Assembly (NCBI GenBank): GCA_038148375.1
Contig: JAYQVH010000012.1
Location: forward strand, 36,337-100,336
DNA: 64,000 nucleotides
Source: CAWUEX02 sp038148375
GTDB taxonomy: Bacteria > Pseudomonadota > Alphaproteobacteria > Rhodospirillales > Rhodospirillaceae
Direction: 5' to 3'
Of this stretch, positions 1-8,599 are shown in pieces. Each line of letters begins with the position of its first letter. Position 1 is the stretch's first letter. The notes under the pieces are model-generated. The model ran no database searches, was not told where the DNA came from, and was given only the letters and a program-made list of their open reading frames with translations. Position numbers and translations under genes: made by a program.

Positions 1-58
1 CGCAAACGATCATCCGGATTTACTGGAAGCCTGAAAGGCCTGATCGCGATACCGGCAA

Positions 59-772
59 TTAACGCCAGATGATGCGGTCCATGTTTTTAAGCTTATCTTC
101 GATCTTGCGGCGGGCGTAGTAGGGCTCGTCTTCCTCTTCGCGCGCGGGGTACTTGCCCCCTTCAGGACGCTTGGCGCCGTCTTTGCGATCACCGGCCGTT
201 TCTTTGACAATATCGGCAATCCAGTCCTTGGGCACGACGACCACGCCGTCCTCATCGCCGAGGATGAGATCGCCCGGATTGACGATCACACCACCGCAGA
301 TGGCTGGGACGTTGATCCATCCCGGCCTATCAGCTTTGTTGGACCTGGCGATGGTACCGCGGCAGAACACGGGGATGTTTTCGCGCTTGCGGATGATTTC
401 CGACGTCAGCACGTAGCCGTCGACGATGATGCCGACCCCGCCCACTTCCCGTATGCCGTTGGCCATGGAAGCACCAAAAGCGGCGGCGCGGGTATCGCCG
501 CCCGCGTCAACGACAAGGACATCGCCGGGTTTGATGTACTTGCCCGCGAACATTGACATCAGCACGTCGTCGGTGTGCTCGGGCCTCACGGTGACCGCCG
601 GCCCGCACACGCGCCATTCGCGCTCGAGCGGCTTGATGCCCGGATCCATGGTATAGCGGGGCCCGACCTCGCCACCGACCAGACACACGTACAGGTCCTT
701 CGCCTTCTCGATCAGATCGGCGGATGGCCGCTCAAAATCGGCGACGATCTCGTAAGAGCGTCCCTTAGCCAT
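59..772 (-). CDS. RraA/HMG-aldolase-fold protein, divergent active site
   Basis: A 237-residue protein of the RraA-like family. Known members are metal-dependent aldolases acting on 4-hydroxy-4-methyl-2-oxoglutarate or oxaloacetate, or RNase E regulators. Family signatures visible are PGDVLVVDAGG (82-92), GVGIIVDG (112-119), PVFCRG (134-139) and GDEDGVVVVP (172-181). The catalytic signature normally read DGxVRD is DGYVLT here (118-123), so the usual substrate-binding Arg and metal-binding Asp are Leu and Thr. The protein is longer than typical members (about 160-230 aa), with a basic-acidic tail after 185. The ATG is preceded by AAGGGG. It lies about 200 bp downstream of the amidase and in the same direction, so co-transcription is possible. 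The fold assignment is firm; the substrate is unknown and an aldolase role is doubtful. Confidence 0.85.
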   Translation of the reverse strand: MAKGRSYEIVADFERPSADLIEKAKDLYVCLVGGEVGPRYTMDPGIKPLEREWRVCGPAVTVRPEHTDDVLMSMFAGKYIKPGDVLVVDAGGDTRAAAFGASMANGIREVGGVGIIVDGYVLTSEIIRKRENIPVFCRGTIARSNKADRPGWINVPAICGGVIVNPGDLILGDEDGVVVVPKDWIADIVKETAGDRKDGAKRPEGGKYPAREEEDEPYYARRKIEDKLKNMDRIIWR

Positions 773-976
773 ATTTTGACATCCCCTTGTCTGGCATGCG
801 CCTCACACTGGCGTTTGCCGAATAGTCCTTACCATGATGCCGCGGCGCGACTCCAACACCAATCACTTCTCGGCTAGCGAACACGCCCCTACGGTAAAGC
901 CGTGGCCAGAGGCGATGCCGGGAATCGACGACGACCTCACAGCCGGATCATGGCGGCGACCGCCCGTCAAACCGGC

Positions 977-2686
977 CTAAGGTGCTGCCACGCCATCGCG
1001 ATACCCAAGGTCCGGCGGCACGCGCCGCTGAGTCGCCTGTTCGAACGCGTACGCCAGCGCCAGCAAGCGCGGCTCGCTGCACGCCGTGCCGCTGAACGTC
1101 ACATTCAATGGCGCCGGCTTGGGATCAAAGCCGTCAGGAAATCCATCACCGTTGGCGACCATCCCGAACGGCACGGTGACCGACGGATATCCGGCTTTGG
1201 CGAGGAAACTGCTGCCGCGGCTGCCGGCGAAGATCACGGCATCGAGATTATGCTGACCGAGTGCGGCATCAACGCCGTCAGCCCCAGCCAAACGAATATC
1301 GTCGGCACGATCCCGTTCGTACCTGGCACGGTCCTCTGGCAACGAGGGGTCCATTTCATCGGAGATGTCCATCGAGTCCTGGCCGTACTTAAGCGTACCG
1401 AGGTTTTCATTGGCGGCGTTCCAGGCACGCATCTCGGTCAGATCAGAGACTGGCGCCGCATCGCCGAGGCTTTTGAGCCAGTCGTTGATGTCGCGCTTAA
1501 AGCCATACTTAAGGACAATGGAACACTCATCGTCTTGGCCTTTGAACAGCGGCCCGCGCGAACACGAACCTCGCACCAGAACGTTATTGTCCCAGTCCTC
1601 ATCCACGGCGCTGGGAATATCTGCGGGATCGATCACCGTCGCACCAAGATCGCGCAGAATGGCGACGGCTTCGTTCATCATCGCGACCTGGTCTGCGGGT
1701 ACGCCGCCACTCGGGTTCTCCGCGCGCGGCAGCGTGTGCGGCGCGATGAACCAGGCGCGGGGCACTCCGATACGCGCCCCTTTCAGCGCATCCTTCTGAA
1801 GGTATTGGGTGTAATCGCGTCCCGGCGGCGGCGTGCAGATTCCTGTCGCGGGATCGTTGGGATCAGGTCGCGCGCTTTCCATGGCGCCGAGCATGATCGC
1901 CGCATCGGTGACGGTGCGCGCCATCGGCCCGGCGGTGTCCTGATCGTAGGTCACCGGAATCACGCCCCAGCGGCTCACCCTACCGACGGTCGGTTTCACG
2001 GCGGCCAGCATCGCTGCCGAGGACGGGCCGATGATAGACGTCGTGGTCTCGGTTCCGACATTGGCAGCCCAGAAGCTGGCTGCCGTGCCGCCGCCTGAAG
2101 ACGAACTGCCCGTCGGCAGGACGCCGCGGCCGTCATTGAGCGGCGGACGCGGTTCGCGACGGATGTCGTACGGATTGAACGCGTAGCCGCCGACCGCGGA
2201 ATAGTTGTTGGCCATGCCGAGCACCATCCAATTGGCCATTTCAGTCAACACCGTCTTGGCGAGGATGATGGCGCCGGCAGCGCGCAGATTGGCGACCAAC
2301 GTGGCATCATAGGGTGGGATGAATCCTTCAAGCGCGATTGTGCCGCCGGTTGTCGGCATGTCGATGGTGTGAATGTTGTCCTTGATGGCGACCGGGATAC
2401 CGTGCAGCGGCCCCCTCACCTGGCCCGCGGCACGCTCGGCGTCCAAGCCATCCGCGATATCCAGCGCCCTATGATTGACGGCGAGGCTGGCGTTGATCTC
2501 GTTTTCATGCATGCCCATGCGGGCGAGATACTGGGTGACGAGATCTCGTGACGTGACGCGGCCGTCCGTCAGCGCAGCCTGCATTTCCGGAATGGTCGCC
2601 TCGACGATGGAAAACTCCGCCGCCTCACCGCGCGCAGCCACGAGCAAGACCAAGCCAACGAAAATCGAACGGACGACATATGTCAT
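977..2686 (-). CDS. Secreted amidase-signature hydrolase
   Basis: A 569-residue amidase-signature enzyme that would hydrolyse an amide or peptide-amide bond in the periplasm. An N-terminal signal peptide (about residues 1-22, ending ARGEAAEF) is followed by the catalytic lysine in GIPVAIKDN, the Ser-Gly rich loop GSSSSGGGTAA, and KPTVGRVSRWGVIPVTYDQD, which together hold the Ser-cisSer-Lys triad typical of the family. I chose the ATG at 2686 because GGAGGGA lies 6 bases upstream; an in-frame GTG two codons earlier is less likely. Secreted members resemble peptide amidases and some plant-type indoleacetamide hydrolases; the substrate cannot be told. It reads in the same direction as the downstream RraA-like gene. 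Confidence 0.92.
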   Translation of the reverse strand: MTYVVRSIFVGLVLLVAARGEAAEFSIVEATIPEMQAALTDGRVTSRDLVTQYLARMGMHENEINASLAVNHRALDIADGLDAERAAGQVRGPLHGIPVAIKDNIHTIDMPTTGGTIALEGFIPPYDATLVANLRAAGAIILAKTVLTEMANWMVLGMANNYSAVGGYAFNPYDIRREPRPPLNDGRGVLPTGSSSSGGGTAASFWAANVGTETTTSIIGPSSAAMLAAVKPTVGRVSRWGVIPVTYDQDTAGPMARTVTDAAIMLGAMESARPDPNDPATGICTPPPGRDYTQYLQKDALKGARIGVPRAWFIAPHTLPRAENPSGGVPADQVAMMNEAVAILRDLGATVIDPADIPSAVDEDWDNNVLVRGSCSRGPLFKGQDDECSIVLKYGFKRDINDWLKSLGDAAPVSDLTEMRAWNAANENLGTLKYGQDSMDISDEMDPSLPEDRARYERDRADDIRLAGADGVDAALGQHNLDAVIFAGSRGSSFLAKAGYPSVTVPFGMVANGDGFPDGFDPKPAPLNVTFSGTACSEPRLLALAYAFEQATQRRVPPDLGYRDGVAAP

Positions 2687-2807
2687 CTCCACTCCCTCCG
2701 AGCATCAGACACGAAAACCATTTTGAGTTTGATAACACTGCGCCGCCCAGGACCTAAGAGGCAAGGGCTACCCGGCGCCGCGGCTGATAGAGATCAGTGC
2801 GCTGGGC

Positions 2808-3398
2808 TTATTGGAAGATGGCCATGAAGATGGCGGAAGCCTGGCGTTCAAACTCGGCCAGCTGGTCCGCAGAAATCGGAGTGTCCGTTGGGGTAACCAG
2901 TACTTCACCGCCAACCGAGATCGGCGCGTCACTGCCCGTTTGCCCGATGGTCAAGACCGGGGCGCCCAATCCGTTACACGCAAATCCTGAGCCGTCAGTA
3001 TTCTGGCTCAGGAGAACTTCGAGAGAAAAGTTTACGCTGGTACCGGCGAGCAAAGATTCGACGTCACATGCGACATCGACAGCCGCGCCCGGCGCTCCGC
3101 CGACCTCAATTTGGCCGGCGGTCGGGAGCGGGACGAGAGCCGGAGACAACAGCTGAAGAAAAAATCCATCGTCGGCTCCGCCGGTCAAGACGCCGGCATC
3201 GATAAGCGTGGTCATCAGATCACCAAACTCAAGCAGGTCGATCGCCGAGATTGAAACCAATGGACGCAGAGATGCCGCAACCTGAACAGATGAACTTGGG
3301 GCTCCGGAATCAAATGCACGAACGGCCTCCGATCCTGACATGCAGAGACCAAGAGCGATCGCCAAGCCGCCAATCTGTGTCCGTAAAGAAATGCGCAT
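2808..3398 (-). CDS. Secreted DUF4402-like protein at the end of the pilus operon
   Basis: A 196-residue secreted protein with a signal peptide (about 1-28). The start of the mature part (VQVAASLRPLVSISAIDLLEFG) has the look of DUF4402 proteins, which in this region are pilins: an N-terminal strand, then a phrase ending in FG. A Cys pair (about residues 109 and 140) could form the pilin disulphide. The C-terminus (SAIFMAIFQ, preceded by a helical-looking stretch) differs from normal pilins, so it could be a minor or tip subunit rather than a structural pilin. It follows the usher after 121 bp in the same direction. The Shine-Dalgarno match (AGAGG) is unusually close to the ATG. Family assignment is moderate. 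Confidence 0.7.
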   Translation of the reverse strand: MRISLRTQIGGLAIALGLCMSGSEAVRAFDSGAPSSSVQVAASLRPLVSISAIDLLEFGDLMTTLIDAGVLTGGADDGFFLQLLSPALVPLPTAGQIEVGGAPGAAVDVACDVESLLAGTSVNFSLEVLLSQNTDGSGFACNGLGAPVLTIGQTGSDAPISVGGEVLVTPTDTPISADQLAEFERQASAIFMAIFQ

Positions 3399-3519
3399 TA
3401 CCTCTGGCTACAACAAATTCAAGATTTGTCACGGGTATCTTATCGACTCAGAATTATCTACTATTACGAGAACTCAACGTTCACGTGTCAAGCGAATAAA
3501 GCGCAGAATTGTAAGGCTT

Positions 3520-6360
3520 TTACGGCGCCTCAAAGTTGATATCAGCGACAAATGGCTGTTCGGCCGTAAGCAAAACATCCCTATATTGCAGAGACTTACC
3601 TGACATTTCAGGAATTTGTCCGGACTGGTTCTCGGAGGCCTGAGGAGCGCTAAACTGAATTCGGTATTTTCCGAGCGGTAAGTCCGAAAAATAGTAATAG
3701 CCATCAAATTCCGTCCGCGTCCGCGCCGCGATTCTGCTCGATTCGTCGAGCAGCAGAACTTCGGCCCGCGCGACCCCTTCTTCATCGGCCAGCTCGGCCG
3801 TGACGTCAGTCAGAACGAACCCGTCGATTTCTCCAGTGACGCGTATCGGAAAATCAATGATGGGCAAGACGCCTGGACGGGTCTGGACCACGACGTGACT
3901 TTGCACCGGCCGGTATGTCACATCCGGCAGAGTACGCTGATCGATGGTAATGATCGTTTGCGGCCCCGGCATCAGGTTGGGCACCCAGGCCACACCCGTG
4001 AAGTCTGTCGTGTTTTCGGCCCGGCGCCGCGTTCCGGAAACGACGATGTTTGGTAAGGTCGCCTCACTGTCATCGAATACACCATTGGCATTGGCGTCAA
4101 CGAAAACCCGCACACCGAGAATGGTTGCCCCGCTGCGCTCCTGGGCGCCGGCAAAGCGATAATTGATAGCTTGGTTTTTCGGCAACAACGCCGTGCGCAG
4201 ATTCAATCCCAGCACGTAGTTGCCGCGTGTATCGACAGACGGCGCAATACCGACAGAAACTTTGTCGAAGGCGACACTGAAATCCAATCCGAAAATCGTA
4301 TTCTTGCTGGCGAACTCCCGGTCGACATCGAGGGTCGCGGTGATATCGCGACTGAACCGTTTGCGCGCCTGCAAGGACGCGGTCTGAAGAAACCGGTCCT
4401 GGGTGAAACTGTAGTCTGCTTGCAGCCGGTAAAGTACACCGCCCCTCTGACCGCGCACGGCTGCGGTCCCGGAGACCGCTGTGGGTACGGCGTTACCACC
4501 AAACCAGTTCACACCGATGGCATTGCTGGCACTCCATCCTGCGTAATTCACTGCGAGCCGGTGGTCGAAGGTGTATGCCGTCGGCTGGGCAATTCGTTGT
4601 TCGCGTGACAGCTCTAGTCTCTGTCCGACACCGACACGCCCGAACTTGATGGGGCGATGGCCAACACCCAGGGCGGTTTCGGTTCGCGCCTTCGTGCCGT
4701 CCAGGGGAGGATTGAAACGTTCGAGATGGGAAACGAACGCATCGATATCGCCAAACCGAGTCTGCAACTCACTGGCGAGCGTATAACTGCCTTCCTCTTC
4801 CATCGCACCGTCGATGGATGCGTAGACGCCCCCGACACTCGCGCGGGTTCCGGCAAACAGGGCGCCCTGCTCCGTACGCCGACCGATCGTGCCGTATGTT
4901 CCTCCGGCGACGACCGAAAGCATATCGGTAAACCCGTATTCGAAGCGGGCCACCAGCGCCGGCTCGTCCGACAACGCCTGACCGCCGATACTGAGCAAGG
5001 TATCGGACGACTGAACGATGCCAACTTCATAGGCAAGCGTGCCGGCCGGCAGCAATCCGGGACCGAGAAAAACACGCTCGGTGCGCTCGTCGACTTCTCC
5101 GTTCGGACCATAGGCGACAATTCGGAATTCGTTCGCGCCGAGCCGCAACGACAGAGTCGAAAACTCATACTGACCGTCACCCCCGATGGATTGAAAGCCG
5201 ATCAGGCGATCGTCCTGATACAACTCCACATCCCAGCCGGGCGGCACCGTGCCAATGAGTACAAAGTCATTGGCCTGGGAAACGCGGTTGGACCCGATGT
5301 TCGAGACGTATGCGCCGCGCCCGCGCCGGACGGCCGCCAGCACCGGAACCGCCGGCATAAGAATGTCGCCGAGTGCAATGGTGGTCGCTTGCAGCGGACC
5401 CAACATGGACGCCGAAGGATCTTCCCGTTGCAGCAGGACGTCAAAGGTATCCAGACTTATTCCGTTTCCATTTCGGTAAGTTCCAAGTGCGTTCAGCGAC
5501 GACGAGAAACCAAGCAGGTCACCTTCCGTCTGAACGCTCAGCGTTCCGAAACGCGTCGTATTCCCACCGCTCTTCGACACCGACCCGGCGGCTGTAATGT
5601 TAACCGCCGGCGCCGCGGCCCACTGATACGGAACCTTGATGGCGCCCGACTCATCAAGCTGACGTCCGCCGGCCGTGGACAACAATCCGCGCTGGGTTTG
5701 CCGCTCGGCGGCACGTTGAAATGCGAGCGGCTCCTGCGGTTCGACGAGCAACAACAATCTCAGCAGATCGGGTTCGATGGTGACCGGAAACCAAGCTTCG
5801 AGCAGTGCAACAGACACATAGATGTCGTCGTCGTGCAACTCGATGTCGGCGGCGGTGTACGGGAACACGTTTCCGCCTGCCACGACGATCTCACCACCGA
5901 TACTGAGCCTAAACGTCCGCTCTTCCGATAAGAACCAGCCCTCCGCGATGCCGGAAAAAGGATCCACCTGAATGGGAAACGACAGCAATGAACTCAAGGC
6001 GCCCAAACCGATGAGGATGTCGCCGCGCGCCCGGCGATATCCAAAAACGAAATCTCCCTCAAACAAGGTCCGGCCAACCCGCACCGCGAATATGACCGAT
6101 TGATCCTCGGGACGCTCGATCCGAGTTAAGCCGGTGGCCTCGTCAAACGTTGTGACGACGTCCGCCGTCTCGAATGCCTGGGCGAGCAGAGTGTCTTCAA
6201 ATTGTGAGGGGGTCGAAACATTGTCGCGCGCGGCGGCCGTGGCGACCAAACACGCAAGGGCCATCAGCCCCAGCGGAAGCGAGCTGCGTGTCTGGCGGGA
6301 TATTCTTCGAAAAATGCGGAAACGGCTACTGCAAGGGAACGACGAGTTCGTTGAGCACAT
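3520..6360 (-). CDS. Chaperone-usher outer-membrane usher
   Basis: A 946-residue usher-type pore that would thread pilins from chaperone through the outer membrane. A long n-region and signal peptide end near residue 45 (LMALACLVATAAA). The middle is rich in alternating beta strands, with an E-set-like segment (WDVELYQDDRLIGFQ, LRLGANEFRIVAYGP) of the type seen in non-classical ushers. The C-terminal 200 residues hold two SdrD-B/carboxypeptidase-regulatory-like domains (VFVDANANGVFDDSE; DGYYYFSDLPLGKYRIQF), a common end for ushers outside the enteric type. Its start overlaps the chaperone gene by 35 bp, which suggests translational coupling. Length is typical (800-950). I am sure of the family from context plus these signatures, less sure of the exact subclass. 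Confidence 0.87.
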   Translation of the reverse strand: MCSTNSSFPCSSRFRIFRRISRQTRSSLPLGLMALACLVATAAARDNVSTPSQFEDTLLAQAFETADVVTTFDEATGLTRIERPEDQSVIFAVRVGRTLFEGDFVFGYRRARGDILIGLGALSSLLSFPIQVDPFSGIAEGWFLSEERTFRLSIGGEIVVAGGNVFPYTAADIELHDDDIYVSVALLEAWFPVTIEPDLLRLLLLVEPQEPLAFQRAAERQTQRGLLSTAGGRQLDESGAIKVPYQWAAAPAVNITAAGSVSKSGGNTTRFGTLSVQTEGDLLGFSSSLNALGTYRNGNGISLDTFDVLLQREDPSASMLGPLQATTIALGDILMPAVPVLAAVRRGRGAYVSNIGSNRVSQANDFVLIGTVPPGWDVELYQDDRLIGFQSIGGDGQYEFSTLSLRLGANEFRIVAYGPNGEVDERTERVFLGPGLLPAGTLAYEVGIVQSSDTLLSIGGQALSDEPALVARFEYGFTDMLSVVAGGTYGTIGRRTEQGALFAGTRASVGGVYASIDGAMEEEGSYTLASELQTRFGDIDAFVSHLERFNPPLDGTKARTETALGVGHRPIKFGRVGVGQRLELSREQRIAQPTAYTFDHRLAVNYAGWSASNAIGVNWFGGNAVPTAVSGTAAVRGQRGGVLYRLQADYSFTQDRFLQTASLQARKRFSRDITATLDVDREFASKNTIFGLDFSVAFDKVSVGIAPSVDTRGNYVLGLNLRTALLPKNQAINYRFAGAQERSGATILGVRVFVDANANGVFDDSEATLPNIVVSGTRRRAENTTDFTGVAWVPNLMPGPQTIITIDQRTLPDVTYRPVQSHVVVQTRPGVLPIIDFPIRVTGEIDGFVLTDVTAELADEEGVARAEVLLLDESSRIAARTRTEFDGYYYFSDLPLGKYRIQFSAPQASENQSGQIPEMSGKSLQYRDVLLTAEQPFVADINFEAP

Positions 6361-7156
6361 CGGTTTCGCTCCGCGACTCTGCCATCACCTTAACTTTAAG
6401 CTGACCTTCGGTCGGCTGCCGCCCATTCGGCCAAGTTGGCACGAAGGACTTCGTAATCCAATCCCGTTCGCGGTAAATTCTCACGATCGATGATTCAACC
6501 ACCTCTTCAGAGCGTCCGTTTGGCCGGAGCCATTCGACCGCGACCCGCGCCGCCGCGTCCGCGTTTCCATCGCGTGTCAACTTTACCTGCACCGCGTCTT
6601 CGATAACTTCCGCCTCAGCCACCGACATGCGCGAGCCGAATTCACCCACCGCAACAACGACGGGGATCGCGATGTTGAACCGGAATCCGATTCCGAAGCT
6701 CATGCCGCCGGATGACCCGCTCCCTTGCGACGGCGCGCCATCTGTGACATCGACTGCGCGGAACACAAGGTGCGTGCGGTACGTTCCGTCCTCGACCTGG
6801 GAAGCCCGCCGCCCGAGGACACGAATGGTTTGTGTTTCACCAGGTTGCAACACGAATTGGCGCGGTGAAAATCGAATCATCCGGCGTGCGGAATGCTCCA
6901 TCGCATCGACCCGGGAGGTCACGCCTGTTTCGGTCATTGAGTAGTCTTCGAGTGTCAACGCGTAAGACGCAGTTCGCTCCGTCCTATTTGTCACGGTCAG
7001 AACTTCCGACCAGCGATTGTCGAACAATTCCACCCGCTGAGGCGAGATAAACAGCGGCGCCTGAGCTGCGGCTGCCGAAGCAAATCCGAGCAGAACCAGA
7101 TGAGCTAGCGCACCGCACAAGAGCCTGCTCGTATTCAGACCAACTAAACGACTCAT
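6326..7156 (-). CDS. Periplasmic pilus chaperone (PapD-like)
   Basis: A 276-residue periplasmic chaperone that would cap pilin subunits by donor-strand complementation. A signal peptide ends about residue 32 (ASAAAAQA). The N-terminal Ig-like domain shows the expected ISPQRVEL strand, whose Arg corresponds to the pilin C-terminus anchor, then VLTVTNRTERTASY, and MIRFSPRQFVLQPGETQTIRV, the G1-strand region that pairs with pilins. The start ATG overlaps the stop of the upstream pilin gene (ATGA), and the end overlaps the usher by 35 bp, so all are one operon. A Gly/Ser stretch (SQGSGSSGGMSFG, about 144-156) forms the usual flexible loop before the next strand. Confidence 0.92.
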   Translation of the reverse strand: MSRLVGLNTSRLLCGALAHLVLLGFASAAAAQAPLFISPQRVELFDNRWSEVLTVTNRTERTASYALTLEDYSMTETGVTSRVDAMEHSARRMIRFSPRQFVLQPGETQTIRVLGRRASQVEDGTYRTHLVFRAVDVTDGAPSQGSGSSGGMSFGIGFRFNIAIPVVVAVGEFGSRMSVAEAEVIEDAVQVKLTRDGNADAAARVAVEWLRPNGRSEEVVESSIVRIYRERDWITKSFVPTWPNGRQPTEGQLKVKVMAESRSETDVLNELVVPLQ

Positions 7157-7710
7157 GGCACCACCATCTCGACTAGAATCGGAACACCGCCAGCATTTGC
7201 AGTATCATAATCGCCGCTGCTTTCAATGCCGCTCGTCGCCAACGTAGCACCTATAAACGCCGTGTTCGGGGCGTTATTGCCGGACGTCAATTGGGCCACA
7301 TTGAGACCGACACCAGCACAGGCGACTGTACCCTGTCCGCCCGGCGCCGCACCAGAACCCACCGCAATCTCAATAGCGGTGAGCGTGATGGTGTTGGTCC
7401 CGTTGGATAACGTGGCCGTCGCCGCACAAGAAATATCCACCGTCGTTCCGCTTTTTCCGCTGACGCGGATTTCACCGACCTCGCCGAACCCGCCGCCGCT
7501 TAAACCGCCGGAGTAAGTAATCGACGCATTGGTTCCAAGCGCCGCAGTCCCCGGGATGGCTGCGAGATCCATGATACCGAAACTTAAGTCCGCGCGGACC
7601 TGCAAAGACTGGCCAACCGCCGAATTGCTGTTCAGCACAAGGATCACAGCCAGCCCAAGGGAGAGCAGCTTGAAACAACCGAGGATGAATTTGTTCAGCA
7701 CATTAGACAT
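7153..7710 (-). CDS. DUF4402-type pilin, second subunit
   Basis: A 185-residue secreted pilin-like protein. After a signal peptide (about 1-34) the mature start LQVRADLSFGIMDL has the DUF4402 pattern ending in FG; two cysteines (CAATAT; TVACAG) are placed as in pilin disulphides. The start at 7710 gives a normal n-region (MSNVLNK) and a GAGAC box 6 bases upstream; an ATG at 7725 would add five residues. The end (VPILVEMVVP) is hydrophobic and strand-like, suitable for donor-strand exchange. It lies between the first pilin and the chaperone, separated from the first pilin by a large hairpin and overlapping the chaperone by 4 bp. It may be a minor subunit or adaptor. Confidence 0.82.
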   Translation of the reverse strand: MSNVLNKFILGCFKLLSLGLAVILVLNSNSAVGQSLQVRADLSFGIMDLAAIPGTAALGTNASITYSGGLSGGGFGEVGEIRVSGKSGTTVDISCAATATLSNGTNTITLTAIEIAVGSGAAPGGQGTVACAGVGLNVAQLTSGNNAPNTAFIGATLATSGIESSGDYDTANAGGVPILVEMVVP

Positions 7711-7766
7711 GACGATGTCTCGCATAGGGTGTCCAAAATCTACCGCGGTCTGCCTCAGCCTGGAAA

Positions 7767-7799
7767 TGGGAACGCATGCGCCTTAGCGCGTGCGTCCCA
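7767..7799 (-). promoter_or_regulatory. Intercistronic stem-loop between the two pilin genes
   Basis: Two arms of 14-15 bases (7767-7781 and 7786-7799) pair around a 4-base loop with one bulged base and one wobble. A second inverted repeat of 9 bp (7799-7807 with 7836-7844) lies beside it, its distal arm reaching the stop codon of the first pilin gene. No T-run follows on the minus strand, so it is more likely an mRNA-stabilising or partial-attenuation structure that keeps the first pilin in excess over the downstream genes than a full terminator. Confidence 0.5.
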
Positions 7800-7842
7800 G
7801 ACCGGCCAATTAAAGACAGGAACCTTCAGTAGAACGGCCGGT

Positions 7843-8436
7843 CTATTGACTACTGGTAGACCGCCTGAAGGGTGGACGCGGACCCACACCGGAGTTCGTC
7901 GTGCTGAATGCGCCGGTCGAGGTCACACCGGACATGTTTGCGATGTTGAGCGTCGCGCCCATGTTGATGGCCGTCGCGCCGGTTGTCAGAGACACGGTGA
8001 TCGCCGTCGAACCCAGACCACCGCAGGTCGTTCCTGTTGCGGAAGCGCCTTCGGCAATGCTGGTCGGAACCGCGATTGTTTGCCCTGCACTGTTGGCCAC
8101 TGTCGCGGACGTGCATGAGACATCGATGTTAACGCCGTTCGAGCCGGAGATGTTGACCACACCGGCGGATACGGTACCGGAACCGGCAGACGTGATGTCC
8201 GTGCCGGACGCGGCAAACGTACTGTCAGGACGGAGTTCCAAAGTTCCTGTTCCAGACAGATTGACGTCAACGTCGCCGAAGCTCACGTCCGTCTGAGTGG
8301 TCACTGTCACAGCTTGGCGTAGCGTGGCCCTGACTTCGACGGTGTCGCTCTGGGCGACAGCGGACTGGCTAACAAAAGCCACGAAGAGGCCGGAAATGGC
8401 AGCAAAGCGCCAGTTCTTAAGATTAAAGTTGGTCAT
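7843..8436 (-). CDS. Major DUF4402-type pilin, probable 3' frameshift
   Basis: A 197-residue secreted pilin-like protein, first gene of the pilus operon and so the likely major subunit. It has a signal peptide (to about residue 28, AVAQS), the DUF4402-type start VEVRATLRQAVTVTTQTDVSFGDV, and two cysteines (about 109 and 142). The C-terminus as read (PRPPFRRSTSSQ) is basic and proline-rich and does not look like a pilin. In another frame the same DNA reads STLQAVYQ followed by a stop at 7850, a hydrophobic strand with the penultimate Tyr typical of pilins. A one-base difference near 7883 would restore it. The Shine-Dalgarno is good (AGGAAAGGA, 8 bases from ATG). Confidence 0.82.
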   Translation of the reverse strand: MTNFNLKNWRFAAISGLFVAFVSQSAVAQSDTVEVRATLRQAVTVTTQTDVSFGDVDVNLSGTGTLELRPDSTFAASGTDITSAGSGTVSAGVVNISGSNGVNIDVSCTSATVANSAGQTIAVPTSIAEGASATGTTCGGLGSTAITVSLTTGATAINMGATLNIANMSGVTSTGAFSTTNSGVGPRPPFRRSTSSQ

Positions 8437-8599
8437 ATCGAAGGTCCTTTCCTGTTTATCGCTTGCGCGACGCCCTGGTGGGTTTTAAGGACTGTTCGTA
8501 ACGGTAGAACAAATCACTTGTAAAAAAGTTGTAAAACCTAATAATTATTTAATAATAAACAGTTAGGAACCGCTGGCAGAAAAGCCGGCGTCAAAATGA
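8437..8599. promoter_or_regulatory. Divergent promoter region, pilus operon and response regulator
   Basis: A 163-bp region with an AT-rich core (about 8511-8570) in otherwise GC-rich DNA. It separates the leftward pilus operon from the rightward response-regulator gene and must hold both promoters. I could not place convincing -35/-10 pairs. Confidence 0.6.
8518..8536 (+). promoter_or_regulatory. Tandem TTGTAAAA repeats, candidate OmpR-type operator
   Basis: TTGTAAAA occurs at 8518-8525 and again at 8529-8536, start to start 11 bp, one helical turn. Tandem direct repeats at 10-11 bp are the standard binding layout of OmpR/PhoB-family dimers. A weaker related word (TTCGTAAC) lies at 8495-8502, 23 bp upstream of the first. 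The adjacent regulator gene makes autoregulation or pilus control plausible; this is inference. Confidence 0.4.

Noticed and set aside
902..2098. Long open frame on the plus strand opposite the amidase
   Set aside because: Basic, low-complexity translation without family motifs; the minus strand encodes a full amidase with all signatures.
4657..5931. 424-codon open frame on the plus strand opposite the usher
   Set aside because: Shadow of high GC codon use; the usher, chaperone and pilins on the other strand form a coherent operon.
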